Assembly: GCA_040218795.1 (NCBI GenBank)
Contig: JAVJQT010000009.1
Span: 75,923 to 139,922 of the forward strand
Source: CCMP332 sp040218795
GTDB taxonomy: Bacteria > Bacteroidota > Bacteroidia > Cytophagales > CCMP332
DNA: 64,000 nucleotides
Reading direction: 5' to 3'
Positions 9,105 through 16,956 of the stretch are shown piece by piece (within the stretch, counting starts at the first letter, position 1; every line of letters begins with the position of its first letter). Position numbers and translations under genes: made by a program. A model generated the notes under the pieces. That model saw only the letters and a program-made list of their open reading frames with translations. It was not told the DNA's origin and did not search any database.

Positions 9105-9716
9105 ATGAAAACTAAAAGTTCACTTCGTCAAAGAACAGATGCTGTAAAGGAACATAGATGTAAAAATCTTATTGCTGTATTAGAAGAACCAAAAGATTAT
9201 AAAAACATTGGACAGACAATTAGGAATATAAATGCACTAGGTGTTGAAAAGCTATACCTGATTGACAGTAGAGATAAAGTGCCAGATGATTGGCATGAAA
9301 TGAGAACCAATAAACCACTAAATCAAGCATCAGTCTCAGCGATTAAATGGTCATTTGTGAAGAAATTCAAAAGCACAAAAGAATGTCTTGACCATCTTAA
9401 TAAAAACGGATTCAAATCAATGGTAACATCACCCCATTTGAAAGGAAAAAAGAATATAATTCTTCATGAAGGTAAATACACTAAAATGAAATTAGCTGTT
9501 TGGTTTGGCAATGAGTCAAGGGGTGTTAGCGAAGAAGCGATTCAAAACAGTGTAATGTGTATTAATATTCCTATGTATGGTATTATTGAGAGTTTCAACT
9601 TGGGTAGTTCAACCGCTATAGTGTTATATGAAATTGCTAAACAGCGAAGACGTTTTAAGATGAAGAAAGTGGCAAATCGGAAAGTGAAATTTAAAGCAAT
9701 GAAAGCGAATAAATAA
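9105..9716 (+). CDS. SpoU/TrmH-family RNA 2'-O-methyltransferase
   Basis: The trefoil-knot SPOUT motifs are present: NIGQTIRNINALGV near residue 36 (motif 1, with the N-R pair), VWFGNESRGVSEEA near 128 (motif 2) and IPMYGIIESFNLGSSTAIVLYE near 150 (motif 3). These form the knotted SAM pocket of TrmH, which methylates the ribose of G18 in tRNA, and of RlmB-type rRNA enzymes. At 203 residues without an N-terminal extension, TrmH-like is more likely than RlmB. The C-terminal tail is very basic (KMKKVANRKVKFK), as expected for RNA binding. The next frame starts only 6 nt downstream of the stop. Confidence 0.88.
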   Translation: MKTKSSLRQRTDAVKEHRCKNLIAVLEEPKDYKNIGQTIRNINALGVEKLYLIDSRDKVPDDWHEMRTNKPLNQASVSAIKWSFVKKFKSTKECLDHLNKNGFKSMVTSPHLKGKKNIILHEGKYTKMKLAVWFGNESRGVSEEAIQNSVMCINIPMYGIIESFNLGSSTAIVLYEIAKQRRRFKMKKVANRKVKFKAMKANK

Positions 9717-9722
9717 GCTAAT

Positions 9723-10325
9723 TTGAAGAAGTTTTTAATTATTATATTGCTCCTAGTCTCATATTCATCGTACTCCCAATGCACTAAAAGCTATACAATA
9801 GATACCATATCCACTAATATGGATTCCACATTGGTATTGGTAACATGGTTTTTCAATGAACAAAAGCATTTCGAATATTATGGTTATTACCATAATGAGC
9901 CAACAATAGCAAAATATGGTTATGGATTTCTAAAATTGAAAAAGAGATACTATAGTTATTGGGAGTTGGAGAATATTTGGAATGTAAAATATTTTCCACT
10001 ATCTGAAAGTAACGGTTGCAATAGTAGTCATTACACCCCTCTACCACCTGCTATTTTAAATGAAACAGTTGAGTAAACACATTATATTCTATTTACTGTT
10101 AATAATGATGCAAAAAAATTGCTATTTCTTTAAACAGAACTTAAAAATGATGAAAAATTTTCATCAGGTATTGATTACGAAACGGGTGATAAAATTGAAC
10201 CAAGAATTGAAAGAACAGGTGACTACACTTTTGTTTTCGGGTATTCCAAAGTGGGTGGGAAATTTACTGAATCTGATGATCAGCTTTTGAGTAGTACTTC
10301 GTACACTTCAGCGCCAGGAAACTGA
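9723..10325 (+). pseudogene. Secreted protein gene interrupted by two in-frame TAA codons
   Basis: From TTG 9723 the frame encodes a signal peptide (KKFLIIILLLVSYSSYSQC) and about 100 more residues before TAA 10074-10076. The same frame then stays open except for a second TAA at 10131-10133, and runs to TGA 10323-10325. The last part reads like ordinary protein (DYETGDKIEPRIERTG, DYTFVFGYSKVGGKF). An intact version would have about 200 residues. I read it as a gene killed by two nonsense changes, with the first 117 residues perhaps still made. Another frame, 10060-10290, is also open but is Lys/Asn/Leu-rich and lacks a domain. No family was recognised. Confidence 0.5.
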
Positions 10326-10384
10326 TAAATTGCATTGAACCTCGCCAATCTTAATTTTCAATTCTTAATTCTTAATTTAAAATG

Positions 10385-10456
10385 TAGCCTCACCAGGAGT
10401 CGAACCTGGATCTAGAGTTTAGGAAACTCCTATTCTATCCATTGAACTATGAGGCC
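10385..10456 (-). tRNA. tRNA-Arg(CCU)
   Basis: Read on the minus strand it folds into a normal cloverleaf: acceptor GGCCTCA with TGAGGCT, D arm GTTC...GAAT, anticodon stem GGAGT/ACTCT around loop TTCCTAA, and T arm CCAGG TTCGACT CCTGG. The anticodon at loop positions 3-5 is CCT, so it reads AGG (Arg). The discriminator is A; no CCA is encoded, so it must be added by the nucleotidyltransferase. G1 pairs with U72 as a wobble. Confidence 0.95.
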
Positions 10457-10769
10457 ATGTTATTCCGACAAAATTAGTAAAAAGAGCTCTTCAGACAACA
10501 GAACATTTGGAATGATGACTCAAGGAATTCCTTGGGATCGGATTTAAGTTGTATACTAAATGGAGACAGTATATTTTACATTTAGCAAGGAAGCGAATCT
10601 ACGTTCATTTCCTTCAAAGGAAACTTCCCTGCCTGCCTGAATGTACCATTTGGTTCATGTAGATATCAATTGAGAATGAGGCCAATTCACATACAAGCAG
10701 AACAAAATTTCTAAATATTAAGTGTAAATTCATAATAAGCCTATTTTTGAACTTCATTCATACCCATTT
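10457..10769. promoter_or_regulatory. Intergenic region upstream of crp/fnr gene, 313 bp
   Basis: No gene seen. It holds a perfect 14-bp palindrome CAAGGAATTCCTTG at 10521-10534, a second inverted repeat TTTCCTT-CA-AAGGAAA near 10608-10623, and TATTTTTG at 10742-10749, which matches the Bacteroidota -7 consensus TAnnTTTG and is 21 nt before the crp-type start. The palindromes are 150-240 nt upstream of the gene, far for an autoregulatory site but reasonable for tRNA-Arg or decayed sequence. Confidence 0.4.
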
Positions 10770-11399
10770 ATGGCAAAAGACATCGAAAATATATTTAAAT
10801 ATTCAGGTTTTAGTGATTCGCTGATTGAAGAAATCAAATCCGTAGGTCGACAAAAAAAAGTGCGTGCAGGACAGATTTTAATTGATCAGGGTTCCGAAAC
10901 AAAAGATGTGCCTTTCGTGATATCCGGGAATCTTAGAATCAGCAGAAATGATAATGATGGGCATGAAATGTTTTTGTACTATCTGGAAGGTGGTGAAACA
11001 TGTGCCATGTCGATCACCTGCTGTATCGAAGGAAAAAAAAGTAATTTTTCAGCTGTTGCAGAGGAAGATTCTGTGCTTTGGATGGTGCCTATGCAATATC
11101 TTGATGATTGGCTTATTAAATACCCCAACTTCAAGAAATTCATTTTTAAAGCCTACCAGCTCCGTTTTGACGAGTTATTAAATGCCATCGATTCAATGGT
11201 TTTTATGAAGATGGATCAGCGTTTGTACAAATTTCTTTTGGATAGTAAACAGGCCAGTGGTTCCTACCAAATCCATAAAACACATGAACAAATTGCCAAT
11301 GAACTCAACACCTCAAGAGTCGTAATTTCCAGATTGTTAAAGCAATTGGAAAGAGAAGGGAAAATCGAACAATTCAGAAATAGAATTGATGTATTATAA
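10770..11399 (+). CDS. Crp/Fnr-family transcriptional regulator
   Basis: A 209-residue protein with an N-terminal cyclic-nucleotide-type beta barrel (residues about 15-120, including AGQILIDQGSETKDVPFVISGNLRI) and a C-terminal winged helix-turn-helix (about 165-200: HEQIANELNTSRVVISRLLKQLEREG). Two adjacent cysteines (ITCC, near 86-87) and one earlier Cys lie in the barrel, but the FNR N-terminal Cys cluster is absent. Bacteroidota members of this family rarely bind cAMP, so the signal is unknown. A TAnnTTTG box is 21 nt upstream. The gene is followed by a bidirectional hairpin. Confidence 0.9.
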   Translation: MAKDIENIFKYSGFSDSLIEEIKSVGRQKKVRAGQILIDQGSETKDVPFVISGNLRISRNDNDGHEMFLYYLEGGETCAMSITCCIEGKKSNFSAVAEEDSVLWMVPMQYLDDWLIKYPNFKKFIFKAYQLRFDELLNAIDSMVFMKMDQRLYKFLLDSKQASGSYQIHKTHEQIANELNTSRVVISRLLKQLEREGKIEQFRNRIDVL

Positions 11400-11404
11400 C
11401 AAAA

Positions 11405-11432
11405 AAAGCCCCTTCAAAAATGAAAGGGCTTT
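11405..11432 (-). terminator. Intrinsic terminator between convergent genes
   Basis: AAAGCCC (11405-11411) pairs with GGGCTTT (11426-11432), extended inward by TTC/GAA. On the minus strand the stem is followed by seven T residues, so it best serves the leftward secreted-protein gene; the rightward crp/fnr gene ends 6 nt before it and lacks a T tract on its own strand. Confidence 0.8.
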
Positions 11433-11455
11433 CGCAATCATGATAAAAAACAAAC

Positions 11456-12043
11456 TTACTTAATGTTCAATTCCTTCTGGAATTGGTAATCGTTGCTGTT
11501 AAACGTGACTATATAATCACCGGGCTCAAACCAGAACTTCTTACCTACCATACCATTTTGACCTCCAATTTGTGTATGATAAAGATTTATTCCCAGGTCA
11601 TTCAATATATCCAATTGCAAATCGCTCTCTCCATTGGAGATTACTTTTACAAGAACCGAATTACCGTTCTTTTCGAGTTGAGGGAAAAAAGTTGTTTTAA
11701 TTTGATTCGTATTTATAGAAACAAATTGCTCACCAATTAGTATTGGAACCTTTTTCATCTTAACATCATTTTTCACAATCAAATGGTACAATCCTTTTTC
11801 CTGATTTAAAAGATCCACGGAAAACTTCAGATTTACAATGCTCAGGTTGTGAGTTTCATAAATTTTTTCGCCAATGGAATTTCTGATTTCAATTGAATAG
11901 TTATCACCAAATTCTGTCAGCTCAACCTGGACCTTGGTCTGATCTTTTATGTTTACATTAAATTTATTATTGGCTTTTGCATTCGATAATGAAAGCGAAC
12001 CTGCCAGCAATAAGATCGATAGAATTTTCATCGCATTTTTCAT
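11456..12043 (-). CDS. Secreted beta-rich protein, unknown function
   Basis: I start at ATG 12043 (MKNAMKILSILLLAGSLSLSNAKA), which gives a clean signal peptide cut after about residue 24; the frame opens 9 codons earlier but that part is polar. The mature 170 residues alternate beta-type segments in two similar halves (IRNSIGEKIYETHNLSIVNLKFSVDL and ILNDLGINLYHTQIGG), the look of two Ig-like or Por-secretion-type domains, with GLYHLIVKN and GDYIVTFNS as matching strand ends. No C-terminal T9SS signal is obvious because it ends at once. It is divergent from an araC-type gene whose shared upstream region contains repeats. Confidence 0.7.
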   Translation of the reverse strand: MKNAMKILSILLLAGSLSLSNAKANNKFNVNIKDQTKVQVELTEFGDNYSIEIRNSIGEKIYETHNLSIVNLKFSVDLLNQEKGLYHLIVKNDVKMKKVPILIGEQFVSINTNQIKTTFFPQLEKNGNSVLVKVISNGESDLQLDILNDLGINLYHTQIGGQNGMVGKKFWFEPGDYIVTFNSNDYQFQKELNIK

Positions 12044-12115
12044 AGTATATAAGTTTAATTGACTCTTCAAAGGTAGTAAGCCTTAGAGTGCCTGAATACG
12101 AGACAATTCACCAAT

Positions 12116-12157
12116 TTATATGGTATATTAACATTATATGGAATAAATAACATATAA
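12116..12157. promoter_or_regulatory. Repeat cluster, possible AraC-type operator
   Basis: TTATATGG occurs at 12116-12123 and again at 12134-12141, 18 bp apart start to start, and CATATAA (the inverse of TTATATG) follows at 12151-12157. Spacing close to two helical turns in tandem is typical of AraC-family half sites. The cluster lies between the divergent secreted-protein gene and the araC-type gene. AT-richness makes chance matches likely, so confidence is modest. Confidence 0.35.
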
Positions 12158-12199
12158 TATGATTAATATTGCATTATAATTCTGCTATCTGTATATAAA

Positions 12200-13084
12200 A
12201 TGAATATGATAAATACCAAATTGACCAATCCTCAACTCGAAAAAGTAGTAATGCCCCATGAGGGCTCAATGCTCGTACGGCATTTTGATAAATTCAACAG
12301 AAATACAAGGCCATTTTGGCATTATCATCCGGAATTGGAATTGGTTTATGTCAAAGAAGGCAGTGGCAAAAGACATATAGGAAGTCATCTGTCCTATTTT
12401 AATGGAGGCGAGCTGGTATTGATTGGTTCGAACTTGCCTCACCAGGGTTTTACCAATCGCTTGAGTGGTAGTGAAAGTGAAACCGTGATTCAAATGCTTC
12501 CCAACTTTTTGGGCGATGATTTTTTTAACATCCCCGAAATGAAAGGAATTAACAATCTATTTGAGCGCTCCAAAAAAGGACTATCCTTTGGTGAAGAGGA
12601 CAAAAACATTATTGGAGAGAAGATCCTTCAATTGGTGAACAAAGATAAATTTGAGCAAATCCTATTGCTTCTCGAGATTTTAAGAGATCTATCCAATTCA
12701 AGGAATTACAAAATACTCAATGCCAATGGCTTTTTACTCGTATCATCACCTCAGGATAATGACCGTTTAAACAAAGTATTGAATTACGTAAAGGAAAATT
12801 TTCAAAAACCCATAACATTAAATGAAATAGCTGATTTGGTTAGCATGACCGTACCCTCTTTTTGCCGTTACTTTAAAAAAATCACCGATAAAACATTTAC
12901 ACAGTTTCTCAATGAATACCGTTTGGTTCATGCCTCAAAACTATTGACAGAAAAAGAGATTGGAATTACTGAAGTCAGTTTTGAAAGTGGATTTAATAAT
13001 TACTCGCACTTCGTAAATCAATTCAAAAAATTTACCGGAAAAAGCCCTTCCGGATATCGCAAAACGATACAGAAAGTCCTTTAA
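12200..13084 (+). CDS. AraC-family regulator with cupin sensor domain
   Basis: The N-terminal half (about 20-100) is a cupin-like barrel with FWHYHPELELVYVKEGSGKRHIG and a later HQG, typical of ligand-sensing AraC proteins. The C-terminal 100 residues carry two helix-turn-helix motifs: ITLNEIADLVSMTVPSFCRYFKK and IGITEVSFESGFNNYSHFVNQFKKFTGKSPSGYR, the latter the classic AraC signature. Sugar or other small ligands are usual for this arrangement, but the ligand cannot be read from sequence. The divergent neighbour encodes a secreted protein and is the first candidate target. Confidence 0.92.
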   Translation: MNMINTKLTNPQLEKVVMPHEGSMLVRHFDKFNRNTRPFWHYHPELELVYVKEGSGKRHIGSHLSYFNGGELVLIGSNLPHQGFTNRLSGSESETVIQMLPNFLGDDFFNIPEMKGINNLFERSKKGLSFGEEDKNIIGEKILQLVNKDKFEQILLLLEILRDLSNSRNYKILNANGFLLVSSPQDNDRLNKVLNYVKENFQKPITLNEIADLVSMTVPSFCRYFKKITDKTFTQFLNEYRLVHASKLLTEKEIGITEVSFESGFNNYSHFVNQFKKFTGKSPSGYRKTIQKVL

Positions 13085-13106
13085 TACAAGGTATATCTTT
13101 GTGCTA

Positions 13107-13409
13107 TTATTGATACTGAGCCAGAAGATTTTTGAGTTGATGGGCAGGAATTACCCCCGATTGTCTCCATTTCATTTCCCCATTTTTAAATATCATCAGA
13201 GTGGGGACACCCTGAATTTGAAATTTTGAGGCCAATTGAGGGTTTTTATCAACGTCTATTTTTATAATACTTGCCGAATCTCCAATGTCTTTTTTTAGTT
13301 CCTGTAAGATTGGCGCCAGCATTTTACAGGGTCCGCACCACTCGGCTGAAAAATCAATAAGCGTTGGCTTATCCGAGCTCACCAGTTCAGAAAAACTTTT
13401 ACCTGCCAT
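13107..13409 (-). CDS. trxA: Thioredoxin
   Basis: A 100-residue thioredoxin with active site W24-C25-G-P-C28, the buried Asp in LIDFSAEW and the cis-proline in QGVPTLMIF. It has no signal peptide, so it is a cytoplasmic disulfide reductase. It lies 1 nt after the rhodanese-like gene in the same direction, so the two are co-transcribed; sulfur transfer plus reduction of persulfide or disulfide intermediates is a sensible joint task (inference). Length and motifs are normal for the family. Several thioredoxin genes are usual in Bacteroidota, so this may not be the main one. Confidence 0.92.
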   Translation of the reverse strand: MAGKSFSELVSSDKPTLIDFSAEWCGPCKMLAPILQELKKDIGDSASIIKIDVDKNPQLASKFQIQGVPTLMIFKNGEMKWRQSGVIPAHQLKNLLAQYQ

Positions 13410-13410
13410 T

Positions 13411-13692
13411 CTAATTCAAATTTGAAATCATGTGATTCACATTTGTCCATGAACCACCGTTATAGCAGTCTAATCCCTGAGCGGAAAGATAAGCTCTGGC
13501 CTGTTCGCTTCGCGCTCCGCTTCTGCAGAATAAAACCAGGGGTTGTTTCATTTCTTTTAATTCTTCGAGTCTATGCGGTACCTCGTTGAGTGGAATATTG
13601 ATCGCACCTGCAACACTTCCAGATTGAAATTCCATGGATGTGCGAACATCGACTAATGCGCCTCCTTCTTGTATTGCTTTTTCTATGCTCAT
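13411..13692 (-). CDS. Single-domain rhodanese (sulfurtransferase)
   Basis: 93 residues with the rhodanese motifs LVDVRTSMEFQSGSVAGAINIPL and the active-site loop LFCRSGARS, Cys56 being the persulfide-carrying residue. The loop of six residues (CRSGAR) fits GlpE/PspE-type single-domain enzymes. The protein is cytoplasmic. It is the first gene of a two-gene leftward unit with thioredoxin, with 1 nt between them. The natural sulfur acceptor is unknown. Confidence 0.9.
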   Translation of the reverse strand: MSIEKAIQEGGALVDVRTSMEFQSGSVAGAINIPLNEVPHRLEELKEMKQPLVLFCRSGARSEQARAYLSAQGLDCYNGGSWTNVNHMISNLN

Positions 13693-13809
13693 TTGATTTC
13701 GATTTTTAAATTATTGATGCAAAAGTCTTCATCTTTCAGCATCTCAAATGTAACCTTTGTTACTTCATTGAAATACTTTTGAATTAAAATTGTTCCAAAT
13801 TATAAATGA

Positions 13810-14040
13810 ATGAATCAAAAAAATAATTCCAAAATATTAATCGGCTTACTTTCTTCTCTTACATTAGGCCTGGCACCTTTTACACCCGAACCGCATATCT
13901 GGGGTAAGATCAAATGGATTATGGGTGGAGCCGTAGGCATGCAGGCTCAAGATTATTTTGATTTCTTATTTCATGCTGCACCTTGGGGGTTCCTTATCTA
14001 TGCATTAATTGAAAAGATCGCTACAAAATTTAGAAATTGA
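13810..14040 (+). CDS. Small membrane protein, conserved type, unknown function
   Basis: 76 residues with two hydrophobic stretches, about 9-27 (ILIGLLSSLTLGLAPF) and 52-66 (PWGFLIYALIEKI), linked by a loop rich in glycine, tryptophan and histidine (EPHIWGKIKWIMGGAVGM, DYFDFLFHAAPW). The conserved look of this loop suggests a real family found across Bacteroidota, with unknown role. It begins at an ATG preceded by an out-of-frame ATG. It lies alone, divergent from the rhodanese-thioredoxin pair, with simple repeats after it. Confidence 0.65.
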   Translation: MNQKNNSKILIGLLSSLTLGLAPFTPEPHIWGKIKWIMGGAVGMQAQDYFDFLFHAAPWGFLIYALIEKIATKFRN

Positions 14041-14198
14041 CTTCTATGGAGAATTAAAGGGAAAAAGGAAAAGGGAAAAGGGAAAAGTGAAAAATTTAAA
14101 GTTTTTACTAAATGAAATTCCACTAACGCTAATTAATTTCCTAAGTCCACACATTAGTCTTTACAATTTGAATAAAAAAATGTGTCATTAGATAAAAA

Positions 14199-14561
14199 AT
14201 GCCGCAAAAGATAAAAGAAAAAAGTTTTGACTTCGCTTTAAATTCATTAAAGACATTCAAGAAGCTTCAAAGTAACAAGGAATATATTATTTCAAAACAG
14301 TTTTTACGTAGTAGTACTAGCATTGGCGCATTAATCCGAGAATCGGAATTTGCGGAAAGTAAAAAAGACTTTATACATAAACTTGCAATTGCCCTTAAGG
14401 AAGCAAATGAAACTATATATTGGTTAGATTTATTAAAATGTGCTGATTATTTAGAAAAGTGTCAATATACTGAGTTGAAAAGCCAAAATAAACAGATTAT
14501 ATATATGCTAATTGCAATAATTAAATCATCTAAAAAGAATATGGTAAAAGCTTCAAAGTGA
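14199..14561 (+). CDS. Four-helix-bundle protein (23S rRNA intervening-sequence family)
   Basis: 120 residues, almost all helical, with the family traits SFDFALNSLKTFKKL, then FLRSSTSIGALIRESEFAESKKDFIHKLAIALKEANETIYWLDLL. These proteins form pentameric or toroidal bundles. Relatives are encoded in rRNA intervening sequences or act as accessory factors (bAvd) of diversity-generating retroelements; solitary copies like this one are common in Bacteroidota and have no known job. No reverse transcriptase or variable repeat is near. Upstream is an A/G-rich run with repeats of GGGAAAA (about 14057-14090), and downstream is a T/C-rich run with repeats of AACTTTTAACTT (14568-14602), as if it were a separate cassette. 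Confidence 0.85.
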   Translation: MPQKIKEKSFDFALNSLKTFKKLQSNKEYIISKQFLRSSTSIGALIRESEFAESKKDFIHKLAIALKEANETIYWLDLLKCADYLEKCQYTELKSQNKQIIYMLIAIIKSSKKNMVKASK

Positions 14562-14595
14562 ATATTTGCAACTTTTAACTTTATACTTCTAACTT

Positions 14596-15783
14596 TTAAC
14601 TTCCAGCGTAATTTGGAAATATCATATAATGCCTCTCCTTAACATTGTCAGCTAAGATCTCTCTCAACTCTCTGATGTTTTGTTTTTTAGCTGCTGAAAT
14701 AAAAATAGCCTCTTTGTCCGATTTACTGAGATAGCTTTCTTTCAGCTCTTCCAATGGTACAGGTGTGTTTTCGTCAAAAGGACGATCCTCAGGATCGTAT
14801 TTATAATTATCAATTTTGTTAAAAACCAGAATGGTTTTCTTATCACCAGCTCCTATTTCCTGTAGGGTTTTGTCTACCACTTCCATCTGCTCTTCAAAAC
14901 CCGGATGCGAAATATCTACCACATGGAGCAATATATCCGCCTCTTTTACTTCATCCAAAGTGGACTTAAATGATTCTATCAAGGAGGTGGGAAGTTTTCT
15001 TATAAAACCGACCGTATCGGTGAGTAAAAAAGGAACTTTATCCAATACAACTTTTCTAACTGTAGAATCTACTGTGGCAAACAATTTGTCCTCGGCAAAA
15101 ACATTTTCCTTAGACAAAATTCGCATTAAGGTTGATTTACCCACATTGGTATAACCTACCAAAGCCACACGAACCATATTTTGCCGGCTTTTTCTTTGTG
15201 TTATCCCCTGTTGTTCTATTTTTTCGAGCTTTTTCTTTAATAGACTAATCTGGTTTCGGATCATCCTTCTATCGGTTTCAATCTCCTTTTCGCCGGCTCC
15301 TCCCCTCGTACCGGTTCCTCCTCTTTGTCGTTCAAGGTGAGTCCACATGCGTGTAAGGTGGGGCATCAGATATTCGTATCTCGCTAGTTTTACCTGAGTT
15401 TTAGCTTGCGCTGTCTTGGCCCTCAGCATAAAAATGTCAAGAATTAACAAACTCCTGTCGTAGATCTTGATTTTCAATTTATTCTCGAGGTTCCGTACCT
15501 GCGATGGTGTCAATTCATCATCAAAAATTGCCGTATCTATTTCATTGGCGATAATATATTCATTGATTTCTTCCAATTTTCCCTTGCCTACATAGGTAGA
15601 TACATGTGGCAGGTCCGCTTTTTGTGTAAATTTTTTGTAGCTGACAATTCCGGCAGTTTTCGCCAAAAAAGCAAGTTCTTCCAAATATTCTTCGGCCTGA
15701 AGTTCCGTTTCATTTCTTACGATTAAAGATACAAGGACCGCCTTTTCCTCCTTCTTATCTTTTATTGCCGGTGTTTCTATCAA
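14596..15783 (-). CDS. hflX: Ribosome-associated GTPase HflX
   Basis: 395 residues with the HflX N-terminal domain, the glycine-rich linker RQRGGTGTRGGAGEKEIE and a GTPase domain: G1 GYTNVGKST (about 210-218), G3 DTVGFI, G4 NKID. HflX binds 50S and stalled ribosomes and splits them in a GTP-dependent way, chiefly under stress. Translation must use TTG at 15783, since no in-frame ATG precedes the conserved N-terminal domain. It is divergent from tpiA and shares a 75-bp control region with it. The C-terminal domain ends YMIFPNYAGS. Confidence 0.93.
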   Translation of the reverse strand: MIETPAIKDKKEEKAVLVSLIVRNETELQAEEYLEELAFLAKTAGIVSYKKFTQKADLPHVSTYVGKGKLEEINEYIIANEIDTAIFDDELTPSQVRNLENKLKIKIYDRSLLILDIFMLRAKTAQAKTQVKLARYEYLMPHLTRMWTHLERQRGGTGTRGGAGEKEIETDRRMIRNQISLLKKKLEKIEQQGITQRKSRQNMVRVALVGYTNVGKSTLMRILSKENVFAEDKLFATVDSTVRKVVLDKVPFLLTDTVGFIRKLPTSLIESFKSTLDEVKEADILLHVVDISHPGFEEQMEVVDKTLQEIGAGDKKTILVFNKIDNYKYDPEDRPFDENTPVPLEELKESYLSKSDKEAIFISAAKKQNIRELREILADNVKERHYMIFPNYAGS

Positions 15784-15832
15784 ATTAACGCTCTGTTTTG
15801 AATTTCTTCTGTTAGTCAGAACACAAAATTAC

Positions 15833-15840
15833 TAAATTTG
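15833..15840 (+). promoter_or_regulatory. Candidate -7 box of the tpiA operon promoter
   Basis: TAAATTTG matches the Bacteroidota sigma-70 -7 consensus TAnnTTTG and lies 18 nt before the tpiA ATG, giving a short leader. A -33 TTTG at the usual 19-21 nt spacing is not clear. Confidence 0.4.
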
Positions 15841-15858
15841 ATGCCTTATTAGATAATT

Positions 15859-16620
15859 ATGAGAAGAAACACTGTTGCAGGAAACTGGAAAATGAATACC
15901 AATAGAGAAGAGGGAAATAAACTCAGCTCTGAAATTATCAATATGGCGGGTTCAGAATTAAATTCAGAGGTTGATTTAATCTTAATTCCACCTTTTACCC
16001 ATGCCTTTGAAGTACAGAAACTGGCCACCGGAAATAAAAATATTTATGTCGGAGCTCAAAATTGCCACTTTGAAGATTCGGGTGCCTTTACAGGGGAAGT
16101 TTCACCTATTATGCTCAAGGGGATAAATCTCAGTCATGTGGTTTTGGGCCATAGCGAGAGAAGGGAAATATTTAATGAGAGCAACGAAACCATCAAAAAG
16201 AAGGTAGATGCTGTCTTAAAGCACAACCTGACGCCAATTTTCTGTTGTGGAGAGCCTCTTGGAATTAGGGAAAAAGGGACTCAAAATGCCTATGTATCTT
16301 CTCAAATTGAAGAGAGCCTGTTTCATTTATCTAAACTAGACTTTGAAAAAATAATAATTGCCTATGAACCAATTTGGGCTATAGGAACCGGACTGACGGC
16401 AAGTCCCTTGCAGGCCCAGGAAATGCATCGCGAAATTCGTTCAATGATTGCTAAAAAATATGGCACAGAAACTGCTCAGAATATTAGCATCCTATACGGA
16501 GGAAGTGTAAAACCTGACAATGCCAAGGAGCTCTTTGCATGTGAGGATGTCGATGGAGGTTTGGTTGGCGGCGCTTCTTTGAAATCAAGAGGATTTGTGG
16601 ATATAGCAAAATCATTTTAA
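15859..16620 (+). CDS. tpiA: Triosephosphate isomerase
   Basis: 253 residues with the catalytic lysine in GNWKMN (K11), the His of VLGHSERR, the catalytic Glu in YEPIWAIGTG (about residues 169-178) and the phosphate-binding loop LYGGSVKPDNA near 213. It interconverts dihydroxyacetone phosphate and glyceraldehyde 3-phosphate in the cytoplasm. It is the first gene of a tight unit: its stop shares one base with the next start (TAATG), followed by prmA and the large exported-protein gene, each overlapping or nearly so. Confidence 0.97.
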   Translation: MRRNTVAGNWKMNTNREEGNKLSSEIINMAGSELNSEVDLILIPPFTHAFEVQKLATGNKNIYVGAQNCHFEDSGAFTGEVSPIMLKGINLSHVVLGHSERREIFNESNETIKKKVDAVLKHNLTPIFCCGEPLGIREKGTQNAYVSSQIEESLFHLSKLDFEKIIIAYEPIWAIGTGLTASPLQAQEMHREIRSMIAKKYGTETAQNISILYGGSVKPDNAKELFACEDVDGGLVGGASLKSRGFVDIAKSF

Positions 16621-16955
16621 TGTTTATATACCTTCTCATATTGCATAATTTTTTTTCGACAGATATACTAGAGCAAAAAACTCAGACATTTTGCGAGTTA
16701 AAAGGTGCCGTGTATATCGAGCGGGAAGACCGCAATCTTGCGCATTACACTGTTTATGAGGAGGAATCGGAAGCTTTTGCACAAATGCTGATATATGAAG
16801 AATACAGCCGCACCTATGCCGATAAGGCTGGATTGTGGTATTTCGTAAATAATAGGGGTATGGCTGACTTTAGCATTTATTTTGAAAAAGAAGCGGGAAT
16901 GGCTGATTTCAGTATTTATTTTACCGAAACTGCATCTTTTGCAGGCTGTCAATAA
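16620..16955 (+). CDS. DUF6150-like repeat protein
   Basis: 111 residues, with a hydrophobic N-terminus (MFIYLLILHNFF) that could be a poor signal or anchor. The body repeats a short beta-type unit: ADKAGLWYFVNNRG, MADFSIYFEKEAG, MADFSIYFTETAS, FAGC. The two MADFSIYF copies are 14 codons apart and also nearly identical in DNA (16859-16887 and 16900-16928). This agrees with DUF6150 proteins, where AD(F/L)xIYF units with acidic turns recur; their function is unknown. The gene shares one base with the tpiA stop and ends 1 nt before prmA, so it is translated as part of that operon. The family assignment is from memory of its consensus. Confidence 0.65.
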   Translation: MFIYLLILHNFFSTDILEQKTQTFCELKGAVYIEREDRNLAHYTVYEEESEAFAQMLIYEEYSRTYADKAGLWYFVNNRGMADFSIYFEKEAGMADFSIYFTETASFAGCQ

Positions 16956-16956
16956 G

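Noticed and set aside
10060..10290. 76-codon frame overlapping the broken secreted gene
   Set aside because: Lys/Asn/Leu-rich and without a signal or domain; the frame of the broken gene gives more protein-like sequence over the same bases.
14199..14561. A diversity-generating retroelement around the four-helix-bundle gene
   Set aside because: No reverse transcriptase, template repeat or variable repeat pair is visible nearby.
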